Below are positions 47,101 through 54,940 of a stretch of 64,000 bases of DNA, piece after piece. How positions within the stretch are numbered: the first letter of the stretch is position 1; each line of letters starts with the position of its first letter. A model generated the notes under the pieces. That model ran no database searches and had not been told where the DNA came from. It saw only the letters and a program-made list of their open reading frames with translations. The stretch covers positions 372,001 to 436,000 of the forward strand of contig NZ_CP090059.1 in the NCBI RefSeq assembly GCF_021391395.1, written 5' to 3'. Made by a program: the position numbers and the translations under genes. The DNA comes from Sphingomonas cannabina. Its GTDB lineage: Bacteria; Pseudomonadota; Alphaproteobacteria; Sphingomonadales; Sphingomonadaceae.

Positions 47101-47573
47101 TCGCGGCGTTCGAGGCGGTGGACGGGCACTTCCGGCGGCTGTTCACGACGCTGTTCAACGGCGGCCAGGCGCATCTCGAGCTCGTCGATTCGGACGATCC
47201 GCTCGAGGCGGGGCTGGAGATCATGGCGCAGCCGCCGGGCAAGCGGCTGCAGTCGCTGACTCTGCTGTCGGGCGGCGAGCAGGCGCTGACCGCGGTCGCG
47301 CTGATCTTCGCGCTGTTCCTCACCAATCCGGCGCCGATCTGCGTGCTCGACGAGGTCGACGCGCCGCTCGACGACGCCAATGTCGACCGCTTCTGCGACC
47401 TGCTCGACCGCATGATCGAGGAGACCGATACCCGCTACCTCATCGTCACCCACAATGCCGCGACGATGAGCCGGATGCACCGGCTGTTCGGCGTGACGAT
47501 GGTCGAGAAGGGAGTGAGCCGGCTGGTCTCGGTCGACCTCGGCGGCGCGGAACGGCTGCTGGCAGCGGAGTGA
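44160..47573 (+). CDS. smc: Chromosome segregation protein SMC
   Basis: Condensin ATPase that organises and segregates the chromosome. It has 1137 residues. The N-terminal Walker A is [20 protein letters not shown] (about 31-50). Two long alanine-, glutamate- and arginine-rich coiled coils flank a hinge around residues 500-620. The C-terminal head carries the signature [17 protein letters not shown] and Walker B [15 protein letters not shown]. The ATG at 44160 was chosen over an upstream in-frame ATG because the family begins [17 protein letters not shown]. The coiled-coil composition produces long antisense frames that are not genes. Confidence 0.97.
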   Translation: [1137 protein letters not shown]

Positions 47574-47578
47574 TCTTG

Positions 47579-47803
47579 TTCACGCGAGGCGCGAAGAGTT
47601 TGTTCGCGCGGAGACGCGGAGGCGCGGAGATACGTCGCCTGCCTCACTCTCAGCCGCGCCAGCGGCCTTCTTGCTTACCACTCGCTACAGGTTGAAAGGT
47701 CTCGCTGACGCGAGATGAGCACCACAGGCGAACCACCTCCGCGTCTCCGCGCCTCCGCGTGAACCTCTTATCTTTCTCTTCTTCGCGCCTTCGCGTGAAC
47801 CTC
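47579..47803. repeat. Palindromic element, family H (paired arms)
   Basis: CGCGGAGACGCGGAGGCGCG near 47608 faces its inverse CGCGTCTCCGCGCCTCCGCG near 47740, and TTCACGCGAGGCGCGAAGAG at 47580 has its inverse at about 47780-47800. This gives two nested inverted repeats, about 225 bases in total, in the convergent gap between smc and the chorismate mutase gene. The right end slightly overlaps the 3' end of the latter. The long spacer (about 110 bases) holds nothing else that I recognise. Confidence 0.75.
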
Positions 47804-48092
47804 AAACCTCCCGCGCTTCCCGCGCCCGCTCATGGTGGCGGATCACCTCGTCGATGATGAAGCGCAGGAACTTCTCGGAGAATTCGGGATCGAGGTCCGC
47901 CTGCACCGCCAGCGCGCGCAGGCGGGCGATCTGCTGCTCCTCGCGACCCGGATCGGCCGGCGGCAGCCCCGCCTCGGCCTTGTAGCGGCCGACCGCCTGG
48001 GTAACCTTGAAGCGTTCGGCGAGCAGGCACACCAGCGCCATGTCGATATTGTCGATGCTCTGGCGATAGCGTTGCAGCGTCTCGTCGCTCAT
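47802..48092 (-). CDS. Chorismate mutase (AroQ type)
   Basis: A 96-residue, all-helical chorismate mutase making prephenate for phenylalanine and tyrosine synthesis. Family features are the N-terminal RQSIDNIDMALVCLLAERF, the catalytic-lysine region AVGRYKAEAGLPPADPGREE and the C-terminal RFIIDEVIRHHER. It is a stand-alone domain that supplies substrate to the separate PheA at 37756. The ATG at 48092 was chosen because the residues before it are antisense to the prenyl synthase gene. It has no operon partner. Confidence 0.92.
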   Translation of the reverse strand: MSDETLQRYRQSIDNIDMALVCLLAERFKVTQAVGRYKAEAGLPPADPGREEQQIARLRALAVQADLDPEFSEKFLRFIIDEVIRHHERAREAREV

Positions 48093-48188
48093 GCCTGTCC
48101 TCGTACGCGAATGCCCGCGCCGCTTTGAAACGCCGCGCATCCCGGCGCAAGGCTTGCGTTTCCGTCCGCGCCCCGCCATCTGCCGCCC

Positions 48189-49202
48189 ATGAGCGCAACC
48201 GTTCATCGCCTCGACGCCAAGCGCGCGCCTTCGCTCGATCCGATGATGGCGCTGGTCGCGCACGACATGAACCTGGTGAACGCGGTCATCCTCGACCGGA
48301 TGCAGTCGGACATCCCGCTGATCCCCGAGCTCGCCGGCCACCTCATCGCCGGCGGCGGCAAGCGGATGCGGCCGATGCTGACGCTCGCCGGCGCGGCGCT
48401 GCTCGGCTATACCGGCAACCGCCACCACAGGCTCGCCGCCGCGGTCGAGTTCATCCACACCGCGACCCTGCTCCACGACGACGTCGTCGACAATTCGGAC
48501 CTGAGGCGCGGGCGGCGCACCGCCAACATCATCTGGGGCAACCCGGCGAGCGTGCTGGTCGGCGATTTCCTGTTCAGCCGCAGCTTCGAACTGATGGTCG
48601 AGGACGGATCGCTGAAGGCGCTCAAGATTCTGTCGAACGCCAGCGCGGTGATCGCCGAGGGCGAGGTCAACCAGCTCACCGCCGTCCGCCAGATCGAGCT
48701 GGGCGAGGAGCGCTATCTCGACATCATCGGCGCCAAGACCGCCGCGCTGTTCGCCGCCGCCTGCCGCATCGCCGCCGTCGTGGCCGAACGGCCGGAGGCG
48801 GACGAGGTCGCGCTCGACGCCTATGGCCGCAACCTCGGCATCGCCTTCCAGCTGGTCGACGACGCGCTGGATTATGTCAGCGACGCCGGCACGATGGGCA
48901 AGGAAGCCGGCGACGACTTCCGCGAGGGCAAGGTGACGCTGCCGGTGATCCTCGCCTACGCCCGCGGCGACGAGGGTGTGCGCGACTTCTGGCGCGACGC
49001 GATCGCCGGGCGCCGCGCTACCGACGCCGATTTCGCCGAGGCGGTCGATCACATCCGGCAGACCCGCGCGGTCGACGACACGCTGGCGCGCGCGCGCCAT
49101 TACGGCCAGCGCGCGATCGACGCGCTCGGCCGCTTCGCGCCGTCGACCGCCAAGGACGCGATGGTCGAGGCGGTCGAGTTCGCCGTCGCCCGCGCCTATT
49201 GA
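48189..49202 (+). CDS. Polyprenyl diphosphate synthase (ubiquinone side-chain type)
   Basis: A 337-residue trans-prenyltransferase that elongates isoprenoid diphosphates, probably to the octa- or decaprenyl side chain of ubiquinone. First aspartate-rich motif is HDDVVDNSDLRRG, second is QLVDDALDYV; GGKRMRPMLTLAGA binds substrate. Chain length cannot be set from sequence by eye. The stop at 49200-49202 precedes hrpB by 7 bases, so the two genes are probably co-transcribed. Confidence 0.93.
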   Translation: MSATVHRLDAKRAPSLDPMMALVAHDMNLVNAVILDRMQSDIPLIPELAGHLIAGGGKRMRPMLTLAGAALLGYTGNRHHRLAAAVEFIHTATLLHDDVVDNSDLRRGRRTANIIWGNPASVLVGDFLFSRSFELMVEDGSLKALKILSNASAVIAEGEVNQLTAVRQIELGEERYLDIIGAKTAALFAAACRIAAVVAERPEADEVALDAYGRNLGIAFQLVDDALDYVSDAGTMGKEAGDDFREGKVTLPVILAYARGDEGVRDFWRDAIAGRRATDADFAEAVDHIRQTRAVDDTLARARHYGQRAIDALGRFAPSTAKDAMVEAVEFAVARAY

Positions 49203-49209
49203 GGCGCCC

Positions 49210-51714
49210 CTGACGACGCTTCCGATCGAAGCCGTCCTTCCCGACCTGCTGGCGGCGCTGCGGGAACGCAGCAACGCGGTGCTGGTCGCCCCGCCGGGCG
49301 CGGGCAAGACCACGGCGGTGGCTCCCGCGCTCCTCGGCGAAGGCTGGTGCACGGGCGAGGTGCTGCTGCTGAGCCCGCGCCGGCTGGCGGCGCGCGCGGC
49401 GGCGGAGCGGATGGCCGCGCTGGCAGGCGAGCCGGCCGGCAGGACCTTCGGCTACGCGACGCGGATGGACAGCAAGCGCTCGGCGGCGACGCGGGTGACG
49501 GTCGTGACCGAGGGCATCTTCGTCAACCGCATCCAGGCCGACCCCGAGCTCGCCGGCGTGTCGGCGGTGCTGTTCGATGAGGTCCATGAACGGAGCCTCG
49601 ACAGCGACTTCGCGCTGGCGCTGGCGCTCGACGCGCAGGCGGGGCTTCGGCCGGACCTGAGGCTGGTGGCGATGTCGGCGACCCTCGACGGAGCGCGCTT
49701 CTCCGCGCTGATGGACGATGCGCCGGTGATCGAGAGCGAAGGACGCAGCCATCCGCTGACGATTCGCTACCTCGGCCGCGCGCCCGAGAGCCGGATCGAG
49801 GAGGCGATGGCGGCGGCGATCCGCACGGCGCTGCGCGAGGAGGACGGCGGCGTGCTCGCCTTCCTGCCCGGCGTCGCCGAGATCGAACGGACCGCCGAGC
49901 GGCTCGGCGAGCTGCCCGGCATCGCCCTGCACCGGCTGCACGGCAGCCTCGACCCCGCTGCCCAGCGTGCCGCGATCGCGCCGTCCGGCACGCGCAAGCT
50001 GGTGCTCGCCACCTCGATCGCCGAGACGTCGCTGACGCTCGACGGCATCCGGGTGGTGGTCGATTCCGGACTCGCACGGCGGCCGCGTTACGACCGGGCG
50101 GCCGGGATGACGCGGCTGGTGACCGAGCGCGCGAGCCAGGCGGCGGCCACCCAGCGCGCCGGCCGCGCGGCACGGCAGGGGCCGGGCGTCGCCTATCGGC
50201 TGTGGGAGGAGGCGGCGACCGCCGGGCTGCCGCGCTTCGATCCGCCCGAGATCCTGGAGGCCGATCTGTCGGCGCTGACGCTCGCCGCCGCGATCTGGGG
50301 CATCGCCGATCCGCGCGCGCTGCGCTGGCTCGATCCGCCGCCGGCGGCCGCGGTCGAGGAGGCCCGATCGCGACTGAAGGCTCTGGAGGCGCTCGACACC
50401 GACCTGCGGCCGACCGCGCATGGCCGGATGATCGCGAGCCTGCCGCTGCCGCCGCGGCTCGGACACATGCTGGTGCGGGCGGGCGAGATGGGGCTGGCGA
50501 GGACCGCCGCCGAGATCGCGGTGCTGCTCGGCGAGCGCGGCCTCGGGGGCAATGACGCCGATCTGGAGGCGCGTCTCCGGCGCTGGCGGAGCGAGCGCGG
50601 GCAGCGGGCCGAGAGCGCCCGGCGTCTGGCGGAGCGGTGGGCCAAGCTTCTCCCTCTCCCCTCTGGGGAGAGGGGCCGTGCCGCGGGCGACGGTCTCGGT
50701 GAGACCTCTTCCCCTCTCCCAACCCTCTCCCCAGAGGGGAGAGGGCTAAATCCGGTCGCGACCTGCGTCGCTCTCGCCTTTCCCGATCGGGTCGCGCGGC
50801 GGCGGGATGCCTCGGGCGAGAGCTGGGCATCGGTCGGCGGGCGCGGGTTCCGGCTTGATCCGGCGTCGAACCTCGCGCGGCAGGAGTGGCTGGCGGTGGC
50901 GGAGACGGCGGGCATGGCTGCCGGCGCGCGCATCCTCTCCGCCGCGCCGATCGAGCGGACGACGATCGATGCGCTGTTCGGCGACCGGATCGAGACACGG
51001 CGGACGGTGCGCTTCGACCCGGCGACGGGCGCCGTCACGGCGCTCAGGGAAACGCGGCTGGGGGCGCTGCGGCTGGCGTCCGGGCCCGATTCGGCCGCGA
51101 GCGCCGCCGAGATCGAGGCGGCGCTGCTCGAGGGGGTGCGCGAGCACGGGCTCGACCTGCTGCCGTGGCCGGAGAGCGCCGGGGCGCTCAGGGCCCGCGC
51201 CGCCTTTGCCGGGATCGAAGGGCTGGGCGAGACGGCGCTGCTCGGCCGGCTCGACGAATGGCTGCCGCCGCTGCTCGCCGGAAAGCGGCGGCTCGACGCG
51301 GTGGAGGGATTGACGTCGGCACTCGAGGGCCTGCTCGGCTGGGACGCGATGCGGACGATCGACCGCCTCGCCCCGGCGCGGTTCGAGAGCCCGGCCGGCT
51401 CCAGCCATGCGATCGACTATGAGGTCGAGGGCGGACCCAAGGTGGAGCTCAGGGTGCAGGCGCTGTTCGGCCTCGCCGAGCACCCGACCGTCGGCGCGAA
51501 CCGGGTGCCGCTGGTGCTGAGCCTCACCTCCCCGGCGGGACGGCCGATCCAGACCACGCGCGATCTGCCGGGATTCTGGCGCGGGAGCTGGGCGGCGGTC
51601 GCCAAGGAGATGCGCGGACGCTATCCCAAGCATCCCTGGCCCGACGATCCGGCCGGCGCGGCGGCGACGCTCAGGACCAAAAAGGCTGATGCGCGCCGCG
51701 CCGAGTCGCGATAA
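49210..51714 (+). CDS. hrpB: ATP-dependent helicase HrpB, apparent CTG start
   Basis: A DEAH-box RNA/DNA helicase of the HrpB family, 834 residues. Walker A APPGAGKTTAV is near residue 30, the DEAH-box variant FDEVHERSLDSDFAL is at about 120, motif III is SATLD, and motif VI is ATQRAGRAARQGPG. The C-terminal HrpB domain includes SHAIDYEVEGGPKVELRVQ. No ATG, GTG or TTG lies before the first domain in frame; a CTG at 49210 has GAGG 5 bases upstream, 7 bases after the previous stop. Residues about 480-514 are encoded by a palindromic element inserted in frame. Confidence 0.92.
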   Translation: MTTLPIEAVLPDLLAALRERSNAVLVAPPGAGKTTAVAPALLGEGWCTGEVLLLSPRRLAARAAAERMAALAGEPAGRTFGYATRMDSKRSAATRVTVVTEGIFVNRIQADPELAGVSAVLFDEVHERSLDSDFALALALDAQAGLRPDLRLVAMSATLDGARFSALMDDAPVIESEGRSHPLTIRYLGRAPESRIEEAMAAAIRTALREEDGGVLAFLPGVAEIERTAERLGELPGIALHRLHGSLDPAAQRAAIAPSGTRKLVLATSIAETSLTLDGIRVVVDSGLARRPRYDRAAGMTRLVTERASQAAATQRAGRAARQGPGVAYRLWEEAATAGLPRFDPPEILEADLSALTLAAAIWGIADPRALRWLDPPPAAAVEEARSRLKALEALDTDLRPTAHGRMIASLPLPPRLGHMLVRAGEMGLARTAAEIAVLLGERGLGGNDADLEARLRRWRSERGQRAESARRLAERWAKLLPLPSGERGRAAGDGLGETSSPLPTLSPEGRGLNPVATCVALAFPDRVARRRDASGESWASVGGRGFRLDPASNLARQEWLAVAETAGMAAGARILSAAPIERTTIDALFGDRIETRRTVRFDPATGAVTALRETRLGALRLASGPDSAASAAEIEAALLEGVREHGLDLLPWPESAGALRARAAFAGIEGLGETALLGRLDEWLPPLLAGKRRLDAVEGLTSALEGLLGWDAMRTIDRLAPARFESPAGSSHAIDYEVEGGPKVELRVQALFGLAEHPTVGANRVPLVLSLTSPAGRPIQTTRDLPGFWRGSWAAVAKEMRGRYPKHPWPDDPAGAAATLRTKKADARRAESR
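50649..50748 (+). repeat. Family G palindrome inserted in frame in hrpB
   Basis: CTCCCTCTCCCCTCTGGGGA at the left and CCAGAGGGGAGAGGGCT at the right are facing inverted arms. They enclose a CGCGGGCGACGGTCTCGGTG centre, all inside hrpB without disrupting the frame. The translated segment is rich in Pro, Ser, Leu, Gly and Arg (PLPSGERGRAAGDG...SPLPTLSPEGRGL) and differs from the surrounding alanine-rich helicase sequence. It falls between the helicase core and the C-terminal HrpB domain, where a loop may tolerate it. Confidence 0.88.
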
Positions 51715-51724
51715 GGAGGCGGCC

Positions 51725-52009
51725 ATGTCGCAGCCAGCCCGCATCTACCAGCGCCCGAAGAACGCCATGCAGTCGGGCCGTTTCCGCACCGACCGCTGGG
51801 TGCTCGAGTTCGAGCCCGCCGAGGCGCAGCGCCCCGATCCGCTCACCGGCTGGGCCGGATCGAGCGATACCCGCAACCAGCTCCGCCTCAACTTCCCGAC
51901 GCTGGAGGCGGCGGTCGATTACGCCAAGCGGGAGGGCATCGCCTATCATGTGGTGCCGGCGCCGGAGCGCAGGCTGAAGCTGCAGGCCTACGCCGACAAT
52001 TTCCGGTAG
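51725..52009 (+). CDS. NDUFS4-like complex I subunit (ETC complex I family)
   Basis: A 94-residue homologue of the mitochondrial 18 kDa complex I subunit NDUFS4. Family segments are ARIYQRPKNAMQSGR, WVLEFEPAEAQRPDPLTGWAGSSDT and LNFPTLEAAVDYAKREGI, YHVVPAPERR. It is an accessory subunit of NADH:ubiquinone oxidoreductase in alphaproteobacteria. AAGGAGG lies 5 bases before the ATG at 51725. It follows hrpB by 10 bases. Confidence 0.94.
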   Translation: MSQPARIYQRPKNAMQSGRFRTDRWVLEFEPAEAQRPDPLTGWAGSSDTRNQLRLNFPTLEAAVDYAKREGIAYHVVPAPERRLKLQAYADNFR

Positions 52010-52015
52010 CACGAA

Positions 52016-52158
52016 GCTCCTCCCCGGCACGGGGAGGGGGACCGCCGCGCGTAGCGCGGTGGTGGAGGGGGCTTGCCGAGACGGATTCCGATGCGGAGGG
52101 CCCCCTCCACCAAGCCGCTTCGCGTCTTGGTCCCCCTCCCCGTCTCGGGGAGGAGCTT
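52016..52158. repeat. Palindromic element, family F (paired arms)
   Basis: AGCTCCTCCCCGGCACGGGG at the left faces CCCCGTCTCGGGGAGGAGCT at the right. Inner arms are GCGCGTAGCGCGGTGGTGGA and TCCACCAAGCCGCTTCGCG. It separates the convergent NDUFS4-like and NUDIX genes. Only one full copy of this family was found in the window. Confidence 0.82.
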
Positions 52159-52162
52159 TTCG

Positions 52163-52693
52163 TCACCTCAGTATCGCGCTGGCCAGCAGCAGCAGGATCT
52201 TGACGTCGACCGCCATGCCCTCTGCCCGCCGGGCGGCGACATAGGCGGGGACATCGGCCAGCGGTACGCGGTGGACGATGATGCCTTCGTCCGCCGTTCC
52301 GCCGCCATCGCCGATGCGCGTCAGGCCGTGGGCGCGGACCAGCGTGAAGCTTTCGGAGACCATGCCCGGCGAGGACCAGAACTCACCGAGCGGCTCGATC
52401 CGTTCGGCGCGGTAGCCGGTCTCTTCCTCCAGCTCGCGCGCGGCGGCGGCCTCGACGCTCTCGCCGTCCTCCTCGTCGCCGATCAGGCCGGCGGGGAGCT
52501 CGAGGCAGCGGCGGCCGAGCGGCACGCGATACTGGTCGACCAGGATCACCCGCCCCTCCTCGTCGATCGCGAGGATCACCGCAGCGCGGATGCCGCGGGC
52601 GCGGCCGACATATTCCCAGCGCCCGCGCGTCTTGGCGGCGAGAAAGCGGCCCTGCCAGACGGTCTCTTCTGGCGCGTCGGCGTCGATTACCAT
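52163..52693 (-). CDS. NUDIX hydrolase (ADP-ribose pyrophosphatase type)
   Basis: A 176-residue cytosolic Nudix protein. The box reads GLIGDEEDGESVEAAAAREL with EEETG next, one or two residues longer than the standard spacing. The upstream ILVDQYRVPLGRRCLELPAG is the typical pattern of ADP-ribose pyrophosphatases. The substrate is probably ADP-ribose or a related sugar nucleotide. Start at 52693 gives MVIDADAPEE. It lies 4 bases after the TPM-type gene, as the last gene of the lemA run. Confidence 0.92.
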   Translation of the reverse strand: MVIDADAPEETVWQGRFLAAKTRGRWEYVGRARGIRAAVILAIDEEGRVILVDQYRVPLGRRCLELPAGLIGDEEDGESVEAAAARELEEETGYRAERIEPLGEFWSSPGMVSESFTLVRAHGLTRIGDGGGTADEGIIVHRVPLADVPAYVAARRAEGMAVDVKILLLLASAILR

Positions 52694-52697
52694 GGAA

Positions 52698-53366
52698 TCA
52701 CAACTCGATCAGGCGGTCGGGGAGTTCGTTGACGTCGTCATCGCTGCGCGGGAAATGCTCGGCGAGCACGAGGCCGATCTGGGCGACGGCATCGGCCATG
52801 CCGTCGCCGGGTCGGCCGTCCTTCACCGCCGCGATCAGCGCCGCCATCGCCGCGCCCCAGGTCTCCTGCGGCACCTTCGAATGGATCGATTCGTCGGCGA
52901 TCAGCTCGGCGCGATGCTCGTCGAGCGAGAGGTAGAGCAGCACGCCGGTCGCGGCGATAGTGCGCTTCTCGGCGCCCGTGCGAAACAGCTGGAGCGCGCG
53001 GCGGCGCACCCGGCGGGTCTTGGTCGCGGCGGGCGTGAGCAGCAGGCGCAGCGGACGCCAGGCGAGCGCCAAGCGGCAGAGCAGATAGACCAGCGTCGCG
53101 AGCACCGTCGCGATCGCGATGAGGTGGCCGACATGCGGCCCACTCCAGGCATCGAACAGCCGGGCGTTGATCGCCTCGACTACGCCGGGGAAGGTCGCGA
53201 GCAGCGCCAGCGTCAGCACCATGCCGAGCACGCTCCATTGCAGCGCGACGTCGTGATAGGCGTCGGACTGGCGCGCGACGACGGTGACGATCTCGCCGTT
53301 GGTATGGGCTTCGGCAGCGGTGACCGCGGCGGTGACCCTGTCGTGCTCGGCAGCGCTCAGATGCAT
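52698..53366 (-). CDS. TPM domain membrane protein
   Basis: A 222-residue protein with an N-terminal TPM-like region (HLSAAEHDRVTAAVTAAEAH TNGEIVTVVARQ, shown in two parts). Two membrane segments in the middle (about 45-75 and 85-110) and a C-terminal soluble part (AALIAAVKDGRPGDGMADAV) follow. It is a smaller partner of the YgcG-like TPM protein encoded just upstream, as often found beside lemA. ATG 53366 overlaps the upstream stop by one base (TGATG); a GTG at 53369 gives a GTGA overlap. Function unknown; membrane association is likely. Confidence 0.85.
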   Translation of the reverse strand: MHLSAAEHDRVTAAVTAAEAHTNGEIVTVVARQSDAYHDVALQWSVLGMVLTLALLATFPGVVEAINARLFDAWSGPHVGHLIAIATVLATLVYLLCRLALAWRPLRLLLTPAATKTRRVRRRALQLFRTGAEKRTIAATGVLLYLSLDEHRAELIADESIHSKVPQETWGAAMAALIAAVKDGRPGDGMADAVAQIGLVLAEHFPRSDDDVNELPDRLIEL

Positions 53367-54283
53367 CACCAGCTCCCCGACGCGCCGCCGCCGCCGAACG
53401 AGCCGCCGCCGCCTCCCGTGAAGCCGCCGCCGCCCCAACCGCCGTCGCTGCCGCCGCCACCGCCGCCCCAGTCGGAGCCTCCCCAGCCCGAGCCGCCCGA
53501 ACGGCCCGAGCCGCGCGAAAGCTCGTCGGCGATCGACCACAGCACGATCGGCCACACGCTGCCGCCGCCATCGCTGTAGCGCCGCCCGCGCCGGCTGCCG
53601 GCCGCGCCCAGCACCATGAAGAACAGCACGATCCCGATCGGCAGCAGGATCGGCCAGGGGAAGCCGCCACCCCTGGAGGACGTCCGCTGGCGATGAGTAC
53701 GGTCGAATTCCGCGACCGCGGCATCGGTGCGCGCCTTGGCCTCGTCGGGCGAGGCGCGCAGCTGGGCGATGATCGCATCGGCGCCGGCCGTCATCGCGCC
53801 CGGGATGTCGCCGTTCTCGCGCAATCGCGGCATCATCTCGGTATTGATGATCACGCTCGACAGAGCGTCGGTCAGGATCGGCTCGAGCCCGCGCCCGACC
53901 TCGATCCGGGGGCCGCGCTGCCCGGCCGGGTTATTGGGCGCGATGAACAGGATGGCACCGTTGTTGACGTCCTTCAGCCCGACGCCCCAAGCCCGCCCGA
54001 GCCGATAGCCATAGTCCTCCAGTGGATAACCCTGCGTGTCGGCGATCGTCGCCACCACCAGCTGACGGTTGGTGTCGCGCTGGAGCGCCTCGAGCTTGGC
54101 GGTGAGGTCGGCCCGCGTCTCGGGCGGGAGGACATTGGCGTCGTCGACCACCAGGCCGGTGAACTTCGGGAAGGTCTGGGCGGACGCCGGCGCCGCGAGC
54201 GCAAACAGCAGCGCGCAGAGGACCGCCACCCATCCCCATCCATTCGCCCTGAGCCTGTCGAAGGGCTGCACTTCTTCTCTCAC
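53366..54283 (-). CDS. TPM domain protein (YgcG-like)
   Basis: A 305-residue exported membrane protein. A signal peptide (VAVLCALLFALAAPASAQ) is followed by a TPM domain (about 37-180: FTGLVVDDANVLPPETRADL, AWGVGLKDVNNGAILFIAP, EVGRGLEPILTD), a membrane segment at about 210-230 and a glycine-, serine- and tryptophan-rich tail. GTG 54283 is the longest start; its first 15 residues come from a family B arm (FDRLRANG) and provide the basic n-region of the signal peptide. A GTG at 54229 is the alternative. Co-directional with lemA, with which TPM proteins are often linked. Confidence 0.85.
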   Translation of the reverse strand: MREEVQPFDRLRANGWGWVAVLCALLFALAAPASAQTFPKFTGLVVDDANVLPPETRADLTAKLEALQRDTNRQLVVATIADTQGYPLEDYGYRLGRAWGVGLKDVNNGAILFIAPNNPAGQRGPRIEVGRGLEPILTDALSSVIINTEMMPRLRENGDIPGAMTAGADAIIAQLRASPDEAKARTDAAVAEFDRTHRQRTSSRGGGFPWPILLPIGIVLFFMVLGAAGSRRGRRYSDGGGSVWPIVLWSIADELSRGSGRSGGSGWGGSDWGGGGGGSDGGWGGGGFTGGGGGSFGGGGASGSW

Positions 54284-54332
54284 CTCAGAAGGATGGGGGC
54301 CGACAACCCCGGATCAAGTCCGGGGCCGAACG
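54241..54332. repeat. Composite of family B and family A half-elements
   Basis: A family B arm (54241-54270, CATTCGCCCTGAGCCTGTCG) is followed by TTCTTCTCTC and then by a family A hairpin core (CCCCGGATCAAGTCCGGGG at 54307-54325). Each is a single arm. The B arm is translated as the N-terminus of the YgcG-like protein. It appears that one element landed in or recombined with another. Confidence 0.78.
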
Positions 54333-54355
54333 GGTTAGTGAGTCGCTTCAGTTCC

Positions 54356-54940
54356 TCAGCTCGCGTTGCCGAAATTGACCTTCGGCGCGGTCTCGGCCCC
54401 CGGCGTGGTCGCCGCGAACGGTACCATCGGCTTGGCGCCATAGAAGATCTTCGCGCCGATCGCGTCGGGGAAGGTGCGGATACGCGTGTTATACGCCTGC
54501 ACCGCCGAATTATAGTCGTTGCGGGCGATGGTGATGCGGTTCTCGGTGCCCTCGAGCTGGCTCATCAGCGTGGTGTAGTTGGCCTGGCTCTTGAGCTCGG
54601 GATAGGCTTCCTGCAGCCGCTGCAACGACAGCGTCACGCCTGCCTGGGCGCGCTGATAGGCCGCCATCTTGGCGGGATCGGTGAGATCGCCCTCCGACAC
54701 CTGCACCTGGGTCGCCGAGGCGCGGGCCTGGGTCACCTCGGTCAGGATGTCCTTCTCCTGCGCGCCGGCCGCGCGCACGGTGGCGACCAGATTCGGGATC
54801 AGGTCGGCACGGCGCTGATATTGGTTCTGGACGTCGGCCCAGCGCGCCTTGGCGTTCTCCTCGGCGGTCGGGACGCTGTTGAGGCCGCACGCCGACAGCG
54901 CCAGCGCGGCCAGCCCGGCAAAGACGAGACGAAGCTTCAT
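54356..54940 (-). CDS. lemA: LemA family protein
   Basis: A 194-residue lipoprotein-like LemA protein. The signal has the lipobox LSAC (RLVFAGLAALALSACGLN); the helical core shows RADLIPNLVATVRAAGAQEK, LTDPAKMAAYQRAQAG and ENRITIARNDYNSAVQAYNT, the usual LemA signature. It is probably at the inner or outer membrane facing the periplasm; its function is not established. It is followed by the TPM proteins, a common genomic association. The ATG at 54940 places the lipobox correctly. Confidence 0.94.
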   Translation of the reverse strand: MKLRLVFAGLAALALSACGLNSVPTAEENAKARWADVQNQYQRRADLIPNLVATVRAAGAQEKDILTEVTQARASATQVQVSEGDLTDPAKMAAYQRAQAGVTLSLQRLQEAYPELKSQANYTTLMSQLEGTENRITIARNDYNSAVQAYNTRIRTFPDAIGAKIFYGAKPMVPFAATTPGAETAPKVNFGNAS

